Shown piece by piece: positions 46,205-54,771 of a stretch of 64,000 nucleotides of DNA (position 1 is the first letter of the stretch; every line of letters begins with the position of its first letter). The position numbers and the translations under genes are program-made. The notes under the pieces were generated by a model. That model was not told the origin of the DNA. It saw only the letters and a program-made list of their open reading frames with translations, and searched no databases. The DNA comes from Pseudomonas citri (GTDB lineage: Bacteria; Pseudomonadota; Gammaproteobacteria; Pseudomonadales; Pseudomonadaceae). The DNA lies in the NCBI RefSeq assembly GCF_025336485.1, contig NZ_JAODAB010000003.1, positions 62,001-126,000 of the forward strand, in the 5' to 3' direction.

Positions 46205-46522
46205 GCTGAATCTCCTTGAGTCAAATGGCTGGCAGGCCTGGCGATCGTTGCCGCTACTGATCGCTGCCCGCACACGCGGTAAGCCCGCGAGACGGCGGTT
46301 GCTGTCTCGACGGTTCGCATTTGACGCCGGCCAGGTATCGCGGATGTGTCAGCGATGGCCGTAAACGAAACAACGCGTATCTGCTGACGGCCGGGATACA
46401 TGGAGATACATTTGTGGACATTCGTCGCTGCAGAAGGGATTGCACCAGGCCATCATTTTTTTCCTGGCCGGCCTTTGCTCTATGATGTCCAGCGTCTCCC
46501 TTCCCTGATTGATGGAACCCCC
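46205..46522. other. Divergent intergenic region between hydrolase operon and patB-like gene
   Basis: This 318-nt gap holds no supported gene. It must contain promoters for both flanking units. TATGAT at 46481-46486 is a possible -10 box for the rightward gene, but no matching -35 box is evident. Confidence 0.4.
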
Positions 46523-47671
46523 ATGACTTTCGATTTCGACCCGGTGTTCGAGCGCCACGGTACCGGTAGCACCAAATGGAGCCGCTACCCGGCCGATGTG
46601 TTGCCGATGTGGGTGGCCGATATGGATTTTCCCGCACCGCCGGTGATCATCGACGCGCTGCACAAGCGCCTCGAACATCCGATGCTTGGCTACAGCGTGG
46701 CCCAGGACAACCTGCGGGCTGCGGTAGTGGCCGATCTGTGGAGCAAATACGCCTGGCGCGTCGAGCCGCAGCAGATCGTGTTCCTGCCCGGCGTGGAACC
46801 GGGATTCAACATGGCCCTGCATGCCCTGGTGGAACCCCGGCAGAACGTCGTGGTTCAAGTGCCCAACTACCCGCCGCTGCGCAATGCGCCGGGCCACTGG
46901 CAATTGAACAAGGTCGAACTGCCGTTCACCCCGGCCGGCGGTGAATTCCAGACACCCCTGGCTGCCCTGCGCGAGGCGCTGCAAGGGGGCGGCGCGCTGC
47001 TGTTGAGCAATCCCCACAACCCGTTGGGCAAGGTGTTCGGCCGCGAAGAATTGCAGGCGGTGGCGGACATTTGCCTGGAGCAGGATGCCTGGATCATTTC
47101 CGACGAGATCCACGCCGAACTGTGTTTCGACGGCCGGGTGCACATCCCGACCGCCTCCCTCAGCCCGCAGATCGCCGAACGCACCATCACCCTGATGTCC
47201 GCCAGCAAGGCCTACAACATCGCCGGGCTGAAGACGTCGTTCGCCATCATCCAGAACGCCAAGGTCCGCGAGCGGGTCAACAATGCCCGGGCCGGCATGG
47301 TCGATAGCGTCAATGCCCTCGGCCTCGAAGCGACCCGGGCCGCCTACAGCGAAGCGGGCCCGTGGCTGGAGGCGTTAAAGGCTTACCTGCAAGCCAACCG
47401 CGACTACCTGGTCGATGCGGTGAACACTCGTCTGCCGGGCATCACCATGACCGTGCCCCAGGGTACTTACCTGGCCTGGCTGGATTGCTCGGGCCTAGGG
47501 TTGGACGATCCCCACGGTTTCTTCCTGGAGCACGCCAAGGTCGGGCTGAGCGCCGGCCTGGATTTTGGCGATGAGGCTGGGCAGTTCGTGCGCCTGAACT
47601 TCGGCTGCCCACGGGCGTTGCTGGAAGAAGGTATCGCCCGCATGGAGCGCAGCCTGAAGGCCAGGGGCTGA
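46523..47671 (+). CDS. patB: MalY/PatB-family C-S lyase (cystathionine beta-lyase type)
   Basis: The 382-residue fold-type-I PLP enzyme has the MalY/PatB build: a start FDFDPVFERHGTGSTKW, then PMWVADMDFPAPP, the aspartate/tyrosine region SNPHNPLGKVF with ISDEIHAELCF, and the PLP lysine in MSASKAYNIAGLK. Members cleave C-S bonds of cystathionine or cysteine conjugates to give thiols. The ATG at 46523 fits the family N-terminus and is preceded by a GGAA. It is the second C-S lyase of the window besides mdeA, but the two are 42 kb apart. Assignment between cystathionine and cysteine-conjugate lyase is open. Confidence 0.87.
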   Translation: MTFDFDPVFERHGTGSTKWSRYPADVLPMWVADMDFPAPPVIIDALHKRLEHPMLGYSVAQDNLRAAVVADLWSKYAWRVEPQQIVFLPGVEPGFNMALHALVEPRQNVVVQVPNYPPLRNAPGHWQLNKVELPFTPAGGEFQTPLAALREALQGGGALLLSNPHNPLGKVFGREELQAVADICLEQDAWIISDEIHAELCFDGRVHIPTASLSPQIAERTITLMSASKAYNIAGLKTSFAIIQNAKVRERVNNARAGMVDSVNALGLEATRAAYSEAGPWLEALKAYLQANRDYLVDAVNTRLPGITMTVPQGTYLAWLDCSGLGLDDPHGFFLEHAKVGLSAGLDFGDEAGQFVRLNFGCPRALLEEGIARMERSLKARG

Positions 47672-47721
47672 TCCATCTGACCGGGCCCCTCTTCACACGT
47701 TTGGCGTTGTCTGGGCAGGCC

Positions 47722-47750
47722 TCATCGCGAGCAAGCTTTGCTCCCACAGG
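47722..47750. repeat. Single REP-like element
   Basis: ATCGCGAGCAAGCTTTGCTC followed by CCACAGG is a copy of the same element found as inverted pairs at 52361-52460 and 56963-57056. Here it is solitary, between the convergent patB-like and LigD-like genes. Confidence 0.75.
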
Positions 47751-47777
47751 TTTGTAGCTTAACTGACTGGCATCAAG

Positions 47778-49244
47778 CTACTTACCCACCTTCTTCATAC
47801 CAATACGCCGGCGCATCTCGGCGGTGATGCCCTGGCGGGTTTTCTTCAAATCCGCCCAGGGCCCGTGGCCAACTTCCGCCAGGCGCTCATGGACGTTGTG
47901 CACGTTCCACAGGTTCGCGCCCTTAAGCTCGGCCACTTCTTCGCGAAAGATCGGCACCGACACCGGCAACCCTTCGCGGGTGCGGGCGGCGTAGGCGCAG
48001 ATGGTGGTGGCGCCCAGGCCATTGCGCAGGTAGTCGATGAATATCCGCCCTACCCGGTTTTTCGGCCCGGACACCGCCGAGAAGCGGTCCGGCACCAGCT
48101 TGGCCATGTGGCTGACAATCGCATGGCTGAAGCCCTTGACCTCGTCCCAGCCCAATTTGCGTGTCAACGGCACCACCACGTGGATACCTTTGCCGCCGCT
48201 GGTCTTGAGAAAGGCCTTGAGCCCCAGTTCATCGAGCACCGATAGCGTGAGTTGGGTCGCTTCGACCATGCTTTTCCAAGGCAATGCCGGGTCCGGGTCG
48301 AGGTCGAGGACGAAGCGGTCAGGCTTGTCCAGGTCGACCGTCGTGGCGTTCCAAGTGTGCAGCTCCACGGCGCTCATCTGCACCGCACCGATCAGCGCCT
48401 CGGGGTTGTTGATGATCATCACCGGATGCCCGGTGACGGACTTGTCCAGGCGGGTGATGCCGGGAATCGCCAGGCGCTCGGCGTTTTTCTGGAAGAACAG
48501 CTCACCGGCGATGCCATCCGGAGCCCGCACCAGCGCCACCGGACGCTCCGCCAGCTCCGGCAGGATGAATTCGGCAACGCTGGCATAGTAATCGGCCAGT
48601 TGCCGCTTGGTGGTGCCGCTGCTGGCGTCGATGACCCGGTCCGGGTGGGTGATGCGGACCTTGCCGCGCCGCTTAGGCACCAGGGTGCGGTCGCTGAGCA
48701 CGCTGTCCGGCTCAGCCTGCACCACGTCATATTCGCTTTCCGGGCGGGCCGCTTCGTCCTGGTGCTTGATCAAGAACCACTGTTCCTGCCTGCCGGGCAT
48801 GTGGGTGCGCACCAGATTCCACAGGCCACTGAGTTTCTCGCCTTGCAGCTCGAACTTGAGCCGGCCTTTTTCATAAGCCTCGTGGGGATCGCCCTGGGGA
48901 ATCCACACACCGCGATCCCACACAATCACATCTCCGGCGCCGTAATGCCCTTCGGGAATAGTGCCCTCGAACGTCGCGTAATCCAGCGGATGGTCCTCCA
49001 CATGCACCGCCAGGCGCTTGGCCTTGGGATCCAGGCACGGTCCCTTGGGCACCGCCCAACTCTTGAGCGCGCCATCGAGTTCCAGGCGAAAGTCGTAATG
49101 CAGCCGCGAGGCGTCGTGCTTCTGGATGCAGAACTGCAAGGCGTGGGCCGTCTTCGTCGAGCGGCCCCGGCGCTTTGCCGGCGGCTCCGCGGTGGCGGAA
49201 AAATCCCGCATGCGGTTGTAATCATCGAGGGTCTTGCTAACCAT
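47778..49244 (-). CDS. LigD-like protein: 3'-phosphoesterase + primase-polymerase, no ligase domain
   Basis: The 488-residue protein resembles bacterial NHEJ LigD but has only two of its three modules. The N-terminal phosphoesterase lies at about 35-165 (HDASRLHYDFRLEL, VEDHPLDYATFEG, IPEGHYGAGDVIVWD). The LigD-type polymerase lies at about 195-480 (RITHPDRVID, FVLDLDPDPALPWK with metal-binding Asp residues, KTSGGKGIHVVVPL). In the usual Pseudomonas LigD (roughly 800+ residues) an ATP-dependent ligase with a KxDG motif lies between them; here the phosphoesterase runs straight into the polymerase at about residues 175-197, with no frameshift. No ku gene is in the window. The start overlaps the stop of the GCS2 gene as ATGA, so the two are translationally coupled. 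Confidence 0.88.
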   Translation of the reverse strand: MVSKTLDDYNRMRDFSATAEPPAKRRGRSTKTAHALQFCIQKHDASRLHYDFRLELDGALKSWAVPKGPCLDPKAKRLAVHVEDHPLDYATFEGTIPEGHYGAGDVIVWDRGVWIPQGDPHEAYEKGRLKFELQGEKLSGLWNLVRTHMPGRQEQWFLIKHQDEAARPESEYDVVQAEPDSVLSDRTLVPKRRGKVRITHPDRVIDASSGTTKRQLADYYASVAEFILPELAERPVALVRAPDGIAGELFFQKNAERLAIPGITRLDKSVTGHPVMIINNPEALIGAVQMSAVELHTWNATTVDLDKPDRFVLDLDPDPALPWKSMVEATQLTLSVLDELGLKAFLKTSGGKGIHVVVPLTRKLGWDEVKGFSHAIVSHMAKLVPDRFSAVSGPKNRVGRIFIDYLRNGLGATTICAYAARTREGLPVSVPIFREEVAELKGANLWNVHNVHERLAEVGHGPWADLKKTRQGITAEMRRRIGMKKVGK

Positions 49245-50401
49245 CAGACACCTGCGGCTTGTTGCAGCGTCGGATCAGCCACCGGCATGCCGGCGGTTTC
49301 CGACAGCAATTGATCCACCACACGGCTCAAGGCCTGTTGGGTTGAATCACCCAACAGGCCTTGCTCGTAGAGGACGATTTGCCGATCGGCGCTGGTGCCC
49401 TCCTGCACAATCCGTCGGGCCTGCTTGAACACGTCCTGGGCGCCCAGCTCGGCGGCGGTTTCGCCGAACGTCTGTTCCGCCAGGGTGAGCCATTCGCCGA
49501 TCAACATCGGCTGTACCTGCCCCTCGGCGATAAACTCGGCCAGGATCCCGTGGCGCTTGGCCCGCCAGCGGTTTTCCTTGAGGATCCAGTAGGACATCGG
49601 ACTGTAGTGGGCACCGGGCTGGGGGTGGGCAATGGCGTAGGCCACCATTACGCGAAACAGCGAGACCAGGCACAAAGCGTCTTCCACCCGCGGGCAGGCG
49701 TCGCAGATCCGCAGCTCCAACGTAGGATAGTGCGACGAAGGCCGCAGGATCCACCAGCAATCGCTGGCCTGGCGAATGGAGCCGGTGCGCATGAGCAGGT
49801 CGACGTAACTGGAAAATGCCGCTTCGTCCGGGAAGTACTCGGGCACGCCCATGCGTGGCCACTCATCGCAGGCCGTCTGGCGGTAGCTGCTGAACCCACT
49901 GTAGGCGCCGTTCCAGAACGGCGATGAGGTACTGAGCGCCAACAACATCGGCAACCAGGGCAGGAGTTCATTCATGACCCGCACCCGATCGCGGTCCACT
50001 GGCACCTCCACGTGCACGTGTAGGCCCGACAGGACGCTACGCCGCGCCACCCGTTGGTAATCATCGAACAACTGCTGGAAATGCAGTTCGTCCGTGGGTT
50101 GCAGGTCCGGGGTGGCCATCGGGTGCGAGCCGGCGCTCAACAGGCCCAGTCCATGGGGCGCCAGGCGTCGTACCAGGCCACTTCGTACCTGGGCCAAGTA
50201 ATCGGTGGCCTCAGCCATGTTGCTGAAGATGGGCGACGCCATCTCGACCTGGCATTGGAACATTTCATGGGCATAGTGCTTGCCCAACTCGGCCCGGCAG
50301 GCCGCCACCACCGCCTCGGACGGGTGCGCGGGCATGCAGCGGGTTTGCAGGTCGGTGATGAAATATTCCTCTTCAATACCGAATTTCAGACGCCTGTTCA
50401 T
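49244..50401 (-). CDS. ybdK: YbdK-type carboxylate-amine ligase (GCS2 family)
   Basis: The 385-residue protein belongs to glutamate-cysteine ligase family 2. Marks are KFGIEEEYFITD at the N-terminus, MFQCQVEMAS, GLHVHVEVPVDR and ELRICDACPRVEDALCLV. E. coli YbdK has weak glutamate-cysteine ligase activity; the physiological substrate is unknown. GGAGGG lies 7 nt before the ATG. The stop overlaps the start of the LigD-like gene by ATGA. Confidence 0.9.
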   Translation of the reverse strand: MNRRLKFGIEEEYFITDLQTRCMPAHPSEAVVAACRAELGKHYAHEMFQCQVEMASPIFSNMAEATDYLAQVRSGLVRRLAPHGLGLLSAGSHPMATPDLQPTDELHFQQLFDDYQRVARRSVLSGLHVHVEVPVDRDRVRVMNELLPWLPMLLALSTSSPFWNGAYSGFSSYRQTACDEWPRMGVPEYFPDEAAFSSYVDLLMRTGSIRQASDCWWILRPSSHYPTLELRICDACPRVEDALCLVSLFRVMVAYAIAHPQPGAHYSPMSYWILKENRWRAKRHGILAEFIAEGQVQPMLIGEWLTLAEQTFGETAAELGAQDVFKQARRIVQEGTSADRQIVLYEQGLLGDSTQQALSRVVDQLLSETAGMPVADPTLQQAAGV

Positions 50402-50705
50402 CGATGTTCCCTCCGATACCCGCGCCGATACGCGTCACGACCAACGCGACAACGGCGATCCTTTCCACGTCCTGGTAGCCCGGGGTGAGCAGCTCTTCGC
50501 CAAACACATCGGGGGCCAATTCCTTGTAGGTCCAGCCAAACTCCGACGAGTGCGCCCGGGATCCCGCAACCCGACCGTATGGCTGTGGCAGCGGGCGCTG
50601 AGTCAGTACGTCTCTCCTTTTGCAGAGCGCTTGCAGCGGCGAAAAATTCCCTTGGATTGAAAAGTGCGCGGATAAACGGGGCGCGCGCAACCGAAGGGCC
50701 GGTGT
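50402..50705. other. 304-nt gap without a supported gene
   Basis: Between the GCS2 gene and the histidine kinase I see no gene with a ribosome site. A minus-strand frame (50373-50690) encodes a segment, WTYKELAPDVFGEELLTPGY, that looks protein-like, but it overlaps the ybdK start and lacks a start signal; it might be a remnant. Confidence 0.4.
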
Positions 50706-52250
50706 TTACTTCATCGTCTGGCCGATGATTTGTACCAGGTCGATCTGCTTGAAGGGTTTGGTCAACCGGGGCAATTGCGTGGCGAAACCTTCCAGGCGTT
50801 CGGCGTAACCGGTAGCGAGGACGATCGGCAGGCTCGGTTGGCGGTCACGCAGCAGTTTTGCCAGATGCGCGCCATCCATTTGCGGCATGGCCATGTCGGT
50901 GATCACCATATCAATGCCCGGGTTGTGTTCATAGGTTTCCAGGGCCTGCACACCTGACGAGGCACACAGGACGCGGTGTCCCAAATCCTCGAGCAACAGC
51001 CGGGTGGAGGTCAGCACCAGGCTGTCGTCATCGACGACCAATACCAGCAGCTCGTTGACCGACGGTGCCGTCGCTTGCGCTGAGGGCACTTTGCCCGGCG
51101 TCGAACTCATTGCCACCGGCAGCCACAACTCGGCACGGGTGCCGACCCCTTTGCGGCTCTTGAGCACCAGGCGCCCGCCCAACTGCTCGGCCAGGCCATG
51201 CACCATGGACAGCCCCAGCCCCGTGCCCTTGCCGACGCCCTTGGTGGTGAAAAACGGATCCACGGCCGAGGCCAGCGTCGCTTCATCCATGCCCTCGCCT
51301 TCGTCGGTGATCGACAGGCAGACATAGCGCCCCGGCAGCATCGACGCGTCCGGCCCCAATTCGTCGCCCTGGCGCTCCCGGGCCGCGATCTCGATCCGTC
51401 CACCCTGGGGCATGGCATCGCGGGCATTGGTCGCCAGGTTGAGGATTGCCAGTTCCAGTTGATTGACGTCGGCCAGTACCGGCGACAGCGGTTCGGTGAA
51501 GTGCGCCTGGATATCGATCGAAGGCCCCATGGAGCTTTGCAGCAAGCCGCTGATGCCCTGGACCAGCCTCGACAACTCGACCGATTCGGCGGCCAGTTTC
51601 TGCCGGCGGGCAAAGGCCAGCATCCGCTGGGTCAGGTAAACGCCGCGCTGGGCACCCTGGGTCGCGTTGTCGAGCAACTGGGCGAGCTTGGGGTCCGCCG
51701 GCAGGCGCTTGCGCACGATTTCCAGGTTGCCGAGGATCACCGTCAGCAGGTTATTGAAGTCGTGGGCGATGCCGCCGGTGAGCTGGCCGATGGCTTGCAG
51801 CTTCTGGGACTGGAACAGCGCTTCGCGGGCTTGTTCAAGGGCCAGTTTGGCCTGGGTAGCATCGGTGATGTCGCGGGTGATCTTGGCGAAACCCAACAAG
51901 GTGCCGGTGTCGCTGCGAATGGCATCGATGACCACATGGGCCATGAACCGCGTGCCGTCCTTGCGCACCCGCCAGCCCTCGCCTTCGAATCGGCCCTCGC
52001 GCACGGCGGTGTCCAGCGCCTGTTGCGGCAAGCCGGCGGCGCGGTCCTGTTCGGTGTAGAAGCGGGAAAAATGCTGACCGAGGATCTCGGACTCTTCATA
52101 GCCCTTCAAGCGCCGTGCACCGGAGTTCCAACTGGTGATGATGCCCGAGGGGTCGGTCATGTAGATGGCGTAGTCAACCACGGCGTCGATGAGCAGGCGA
52201 AAGCGCTGTTCTTCGTTGAAACGGGTGGTCTTGCGTTGATTCTCAAGCAT
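50706..52250 (-). CDS. Hybrid sensor histidine kinase (PAS-HisKA-HATPase-REC)
   Basis: The 514-residue cytoplasmic protein has no membrane segments. A PAS domain at about 17-132 (AIYMTDPSGIITSWN, then FAKITRDITD) is followed by a HisKA box with His163 in GGIAHDFNNLL. An HATPase domain comes next (NLATNARDAMPQGG, GEGMDEATL, GTGLGLSMVHGL), then a C-terminal receiver (LVLVVDDDSLVL, with the phospho-acceptor in MVITDMAMPQMDG and the lysine in LTKPFK). It resembles the light- or redox-sensing type of soluble PAS hybrid kinases, but the PAS lacks the photoactive cysteine motif of LOV domains as far as I can see. No separate response regulator is adjacent. Confidence 0.9.
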   Translation of the reverse strand: MLENQRKTTRFNEEQRFRLLIDAVVDYAIYMTDPSGIITSWNSGARRLKGYEESEILGQHFSRFYTEQDRAAGLPQQALDTAVREGRFEGEGWRVRKDGTRFMAHVVIDAIRSDTGTLLGFAKITRDITDATQAKLALEQAREALFQSQKLQAIGQLTGGIAHDFNNLLTVILGNLEIVRKRLPADPKLAQLLDNATQGAQRGVYLTQRMLAFARRQKLAAESVELSRLVQGISGLLQSSMGPSIDIQAHFTEPLSPVLADVNQLELAILNLATNARDAMPQGGRIEIAARERQGDELGPDASMLPGRYVCLSITDEGEGMDEATLASAVDPFFTTKGVGKGTGLGLSMVHGLAEQLGGRLVLKSRKGVGTRAELWLPVAMSSTPGKVPSAQATAPSVNELLVLVVDDDSLVLTSTRLLLEDLGHRVLCASSGVQALETYEHNPGIDMVITDMAMPQMDGAHLAKLLRDRQPSLPIVLATGYAERLEGFATQLPRLTKPFKQIDLVQIIGQTMK

Positions 52251-52360
52251 GGTGGCCGACGCATCCGTGTGATTTTTTTTGCAGTATGGAACAAGTCCTC
52301 CAACAGGAGAACGCGGGCCGCCCAGTGGAGGCTGTCACGGATAGGTTGAAAGTATCGCCG

Positions 52361-52460
52361 CCATCGCGAGCAAGCTTTGCTCCCACAGGGATCCAAGGCG
52401 AATGCGAGTTCTCTGAACACCCGCAAAACCACTGTGGGAGCAAAGCTTGCTCGCGATGGG
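52361..52460. repeat. REPIN: inverted pair of REP-like elements
   Basis: CCATCGCGAGCAAGCTTTGC with its continuation TCCCACAGG (52361-52390) recurs in inverted orientation at 52431-52460 (ACTGTGGGAGCAAAGCTTGC then TCGCGATGG). The pair brackets about 40 nt and can fold into one long hairpin. This is the REPIN arrangement common in fluorescent pseudomonads. Confidence 0.85.
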
Positions 52461-52482
52461 CTGCCAAGCAGCCTGCCTATTT

Positions 52483-54771
52483 TCAGGCTGATTCGAGTGT
52501 TTCCTGTCGGATCGACCACCACCGCGGCAGCAATCGCTGCACTTTCGTCTCGCCGAAGCGGTCGTCGATCAGCATCACCACGCCGCGATCCTGCTGGGTG
52601 CGGATGACTCTGCCTGCGGCCTGCACGACTTTTTGCAACCCCGGGTACAGGTAGGTGTAATCGTAGCCATCGCCGAAAATCGCGGCCATGCGCTGTTTCA
52701 TCTGCTCGTTGACCGGGTTGAACTGCGCCAGCCCCAGCGTGGCGATGAACGCGCCGATCAACCGTGCGCCCGGCAAGTCGATCCCTTCGCCGAACGCACC
52801 GCCCAGCACCGCAAAACCAATGCCCTGGCTGTGTTCCGTGAATCGCTCGAGAAACGCCTGCCGAGGGGCTTCGCCCATGCCGCGTGATTGCGTCCAGATA
52901 TCGATCTGCGGATGTCGCTCGCTAAACAGCGCGGCCACTTGCTGCAAGTAATCGAAGCTGCTGAAAAACGCCAGGTAGTTGCCCGGGCACTCGCTGAACT
53001 GGCGGGCCATCAACGCCACGATGGGTTCCAGGGAAGCCTGGCGATGGACAAACCGGGTGGAGATCCGGCTGACGATGCGCACATCCAGCTGTTCGGCCTG
53101 GAACGGCGACTCGACATCGATCCACACAGTGTCCGCCGGCGTGCCCAACAGGTCGGCGTAGTAATGCCGTGGACTCAACGTGGCGGAAAACAGCACGCTG
53201 GCGCGGGAAGCGGTGAACCTGGGTCGCAGGAAAGCGGCCGGTACCACGTTGCGCAGGCACAACGTGGACGCGCGGCGCTGGCGACCGTATTCACGTTTGT
53301 GGATGTCGAACAGGTAGTGCTCATCGAACGACTCCGCCACCCGGCCAAACTGCAAGGCGTCGAAGTAGAACGCCTGCAACTCGCCATCCAGGCCTTGGGG
53401 ATGATCGTTGAGGTAATCGCCGATGGCCGTGGTGCACAGGGCCAATGCCTGAAGCAGTTTTTCCGGCGGTTTTTCATAGGCCTGATAGGCCGCGACCTGG
53501 GATTCATGCAGGGCCTTCCATTGACGATTGACCCGCCGCAAAGACTTCTTCAGCGGCTCGGGAGCGCTTTTTTGCAGCATCGCCAGGGACGCCTGATCGA
53601 GCGTCGCGCTGTACATCTGCCGGCCGCGCTCCACCAGATTGTGGGCTTCGTCCACCAGGGTCGCGACCCGCCAACCGTTGAACTGGGCCAGGCCAAAGAG
53701 CAAGGCACTGAAATCAAAGTAATAGTTGTAGTCCGCCACGACCACATCGGCCCACCGGGCCATTTCCTGGCTGAGGTAATACGAGCAGACCCCATGGGCC
53801 AGGGCAATGGCGCGCAACGCCGCTTGATCGAGCAGCGTCACTTGGCTCGCCGCCGCGCGGGCCTGGGGCAGACGATCATAGAAACCACGGGCCAACGGAC
53901 AGGCGTCGCCATGGCAGGCTTTGTCCGGATGCTCACAGGCCTTGTCCCGGGCCACCATCTCCAGCACCCGCAACGGCATCGTCGGCGCGCTGTCGCTGAT
54001 CACCCGGGCGGCATCCAGCGCCAACTGGCGCCCCGGGGTTTTCGCCGTGAGGAAGAACACCTTGTCCAACTGTTGGGGTGCCAGGGCCTTGAGCATCGGA
54101 AACAGCGTACCGACGGTCTTGCCGATGCCCGTCGGCGCCTGGGCCATCAGGCAGCGTCCGGTGCTGATGGCCTTGAACACTGACTCGGCCAGGTGCCGCT
54201 GTCCCGGGCGGAATCCGGCATGGGGAAATGCCAGCGCCCGGGCGCCGAGGTTACGCGCCTGGCGGTGGGACATTTCCTGTTCGGCCCAGGCCAGGAACAA
54301 CGCACACTGTTCTTCGAAGAACAGCCGCAATTGCGCCGCTTCGAAGCCTTGCGTCAGGCAGGTTTCCTTTTCGCTGACAATGTCGAAATACACCAGCGTC
54401 ACGTCGATGCGGGGCAACTGCAACTGCTGGCACATCAGCCAGCCGTAGATTTTTGCCTGGGCCCAATGCAACTGGCGGTGGTTGGCCGGTTGCTTGGAAA
54501 GGTCGCCCCGGTAGGTCTTCACCTCTTCCAGGCAGTTGCGGACCGGATCGTAGCCATCGGCCCGGCCTTTGACCTTCAACTGCTGGTAGCGGCCCTCCAG
54601 GCTCACTTCGGCCTGATACCCCTCACTGCGCCTCGACGCCACGGTGCGATGGCCGACGATGCCTTCCAGGGCCGAGGGAGACGGCGTGAAGCGCAGGTCG
54701 AGATCGCCCGTCTTGGCGGTGAACTCACACAGCGCCCGCACCGCAATGCTGTAGCCGGCAGCCTCGGTCAT
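52483..54771 (-). CDS. Nuclease-helicase: PD-(D/E)XK domain fused to DinG/XPD-like Fe-S helicase
   Basis: The 762-residue protein begins with a RecB/Cas4-type nuclease domain at about 60-150 (GRADGYD, LEEVKTYRGD, then QAKIYGWL, matching D, ExK and QxxxY). An XPD/DinG superfamily-2 helicase follows, with Walker A APTGIGKT, a cysteine-rich insert CEHPDKACHGDAC that fits an Fe-S cluster, the DEAH-type box VDEAHN, and the late motif QAAGRVIRTQQDRG. Start codon and the stop of the upstream FAN1 gene overlap as ATGA, so the pair is made together. The likely role is opening and cutting damaged or branched DNA, perhaps crosslink repair with FAN1. Confidence 0.88.
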   Translation of the reverse strand: MTEAAGYSIAVRALCEFTAKTGDLDLRFTPSPSALEGIVGHRTVASRRSEGYQAEVSLEGRYQQLKVKGRADGYDPVRNCLEEVKTYRGDLSKQPANHRQLHWAQAKIYGWLMCQQLQLPRIDVTLVYFDIVSEKETCLTQGFEAAQLRLFFEEQCALFLAWAEQEMSHRQARNLGARALAFPHAGFRPGQRHLAESVFKAISTGRCLMAQAPTGIGKTVGTLFPMLKALAPQQLDKVFFLTAKTPGRQLALDAARVISDSAPTMPLRVLEMVARDKACEHPDKACHGDACPLARGFYDRLPQARAAASQVTLLDQAALRAIALAHGVCSYYLSQEMARWADVVVADYNYYFDFSALLFGLAQFNGWRVATLVDEAHNLVERGRQMYSATLDQASLAMLQKSAPEPLKKSLRRVNRQWKALHESQVAAYQAYEKPPEKLLQALALCTTAIGDYLNDHPQGLDGELQAFYFDALQFGRVAESFDEHYLFDIHKREYGRQRRASTLCLRNVVPAAFLRPRFTASRASVLFSATLSPRHYYADLLGTPADTVWIDVESPFQAEQLDVRIVSRISTRFVHRQASLEPIVALMARQFSECPGNYLAFFSSFDYLQQVAALFSERHPQIDIWTQSRGMGEAPRQAFLERFTEHSQGIGFAVLGGAFGEGIDLPGARLIGAFIATLGLAQFNPVNEQMKQRMAAIFGDGYDYTYLYPGLQKVVQAAGRVIRTQQDRGVVMLIDDRFGETKVQRLLPRWWSIRQETLESA

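Noticed and set aside
45107..46219. 370-codon plus-strand frame opposite the epoxide-hydrolase-like gene
   Set aside because: The opposite strand has a signal peptide, catalytic motifs and a ribosome site; this frame has none.
50373..50690. 105-codon minus-strand frame between ybdK and the kinase
   Set aside because: One stretch looks protein-like, but it overlaps the ybdK start and has no ribosome site. Not enough to call a gene or pseudogene.
52888..54183. 431-codon plus-strand frame
   Set aside because: Antisense to the nuclease-helicase gene, which has all helicase motifs.
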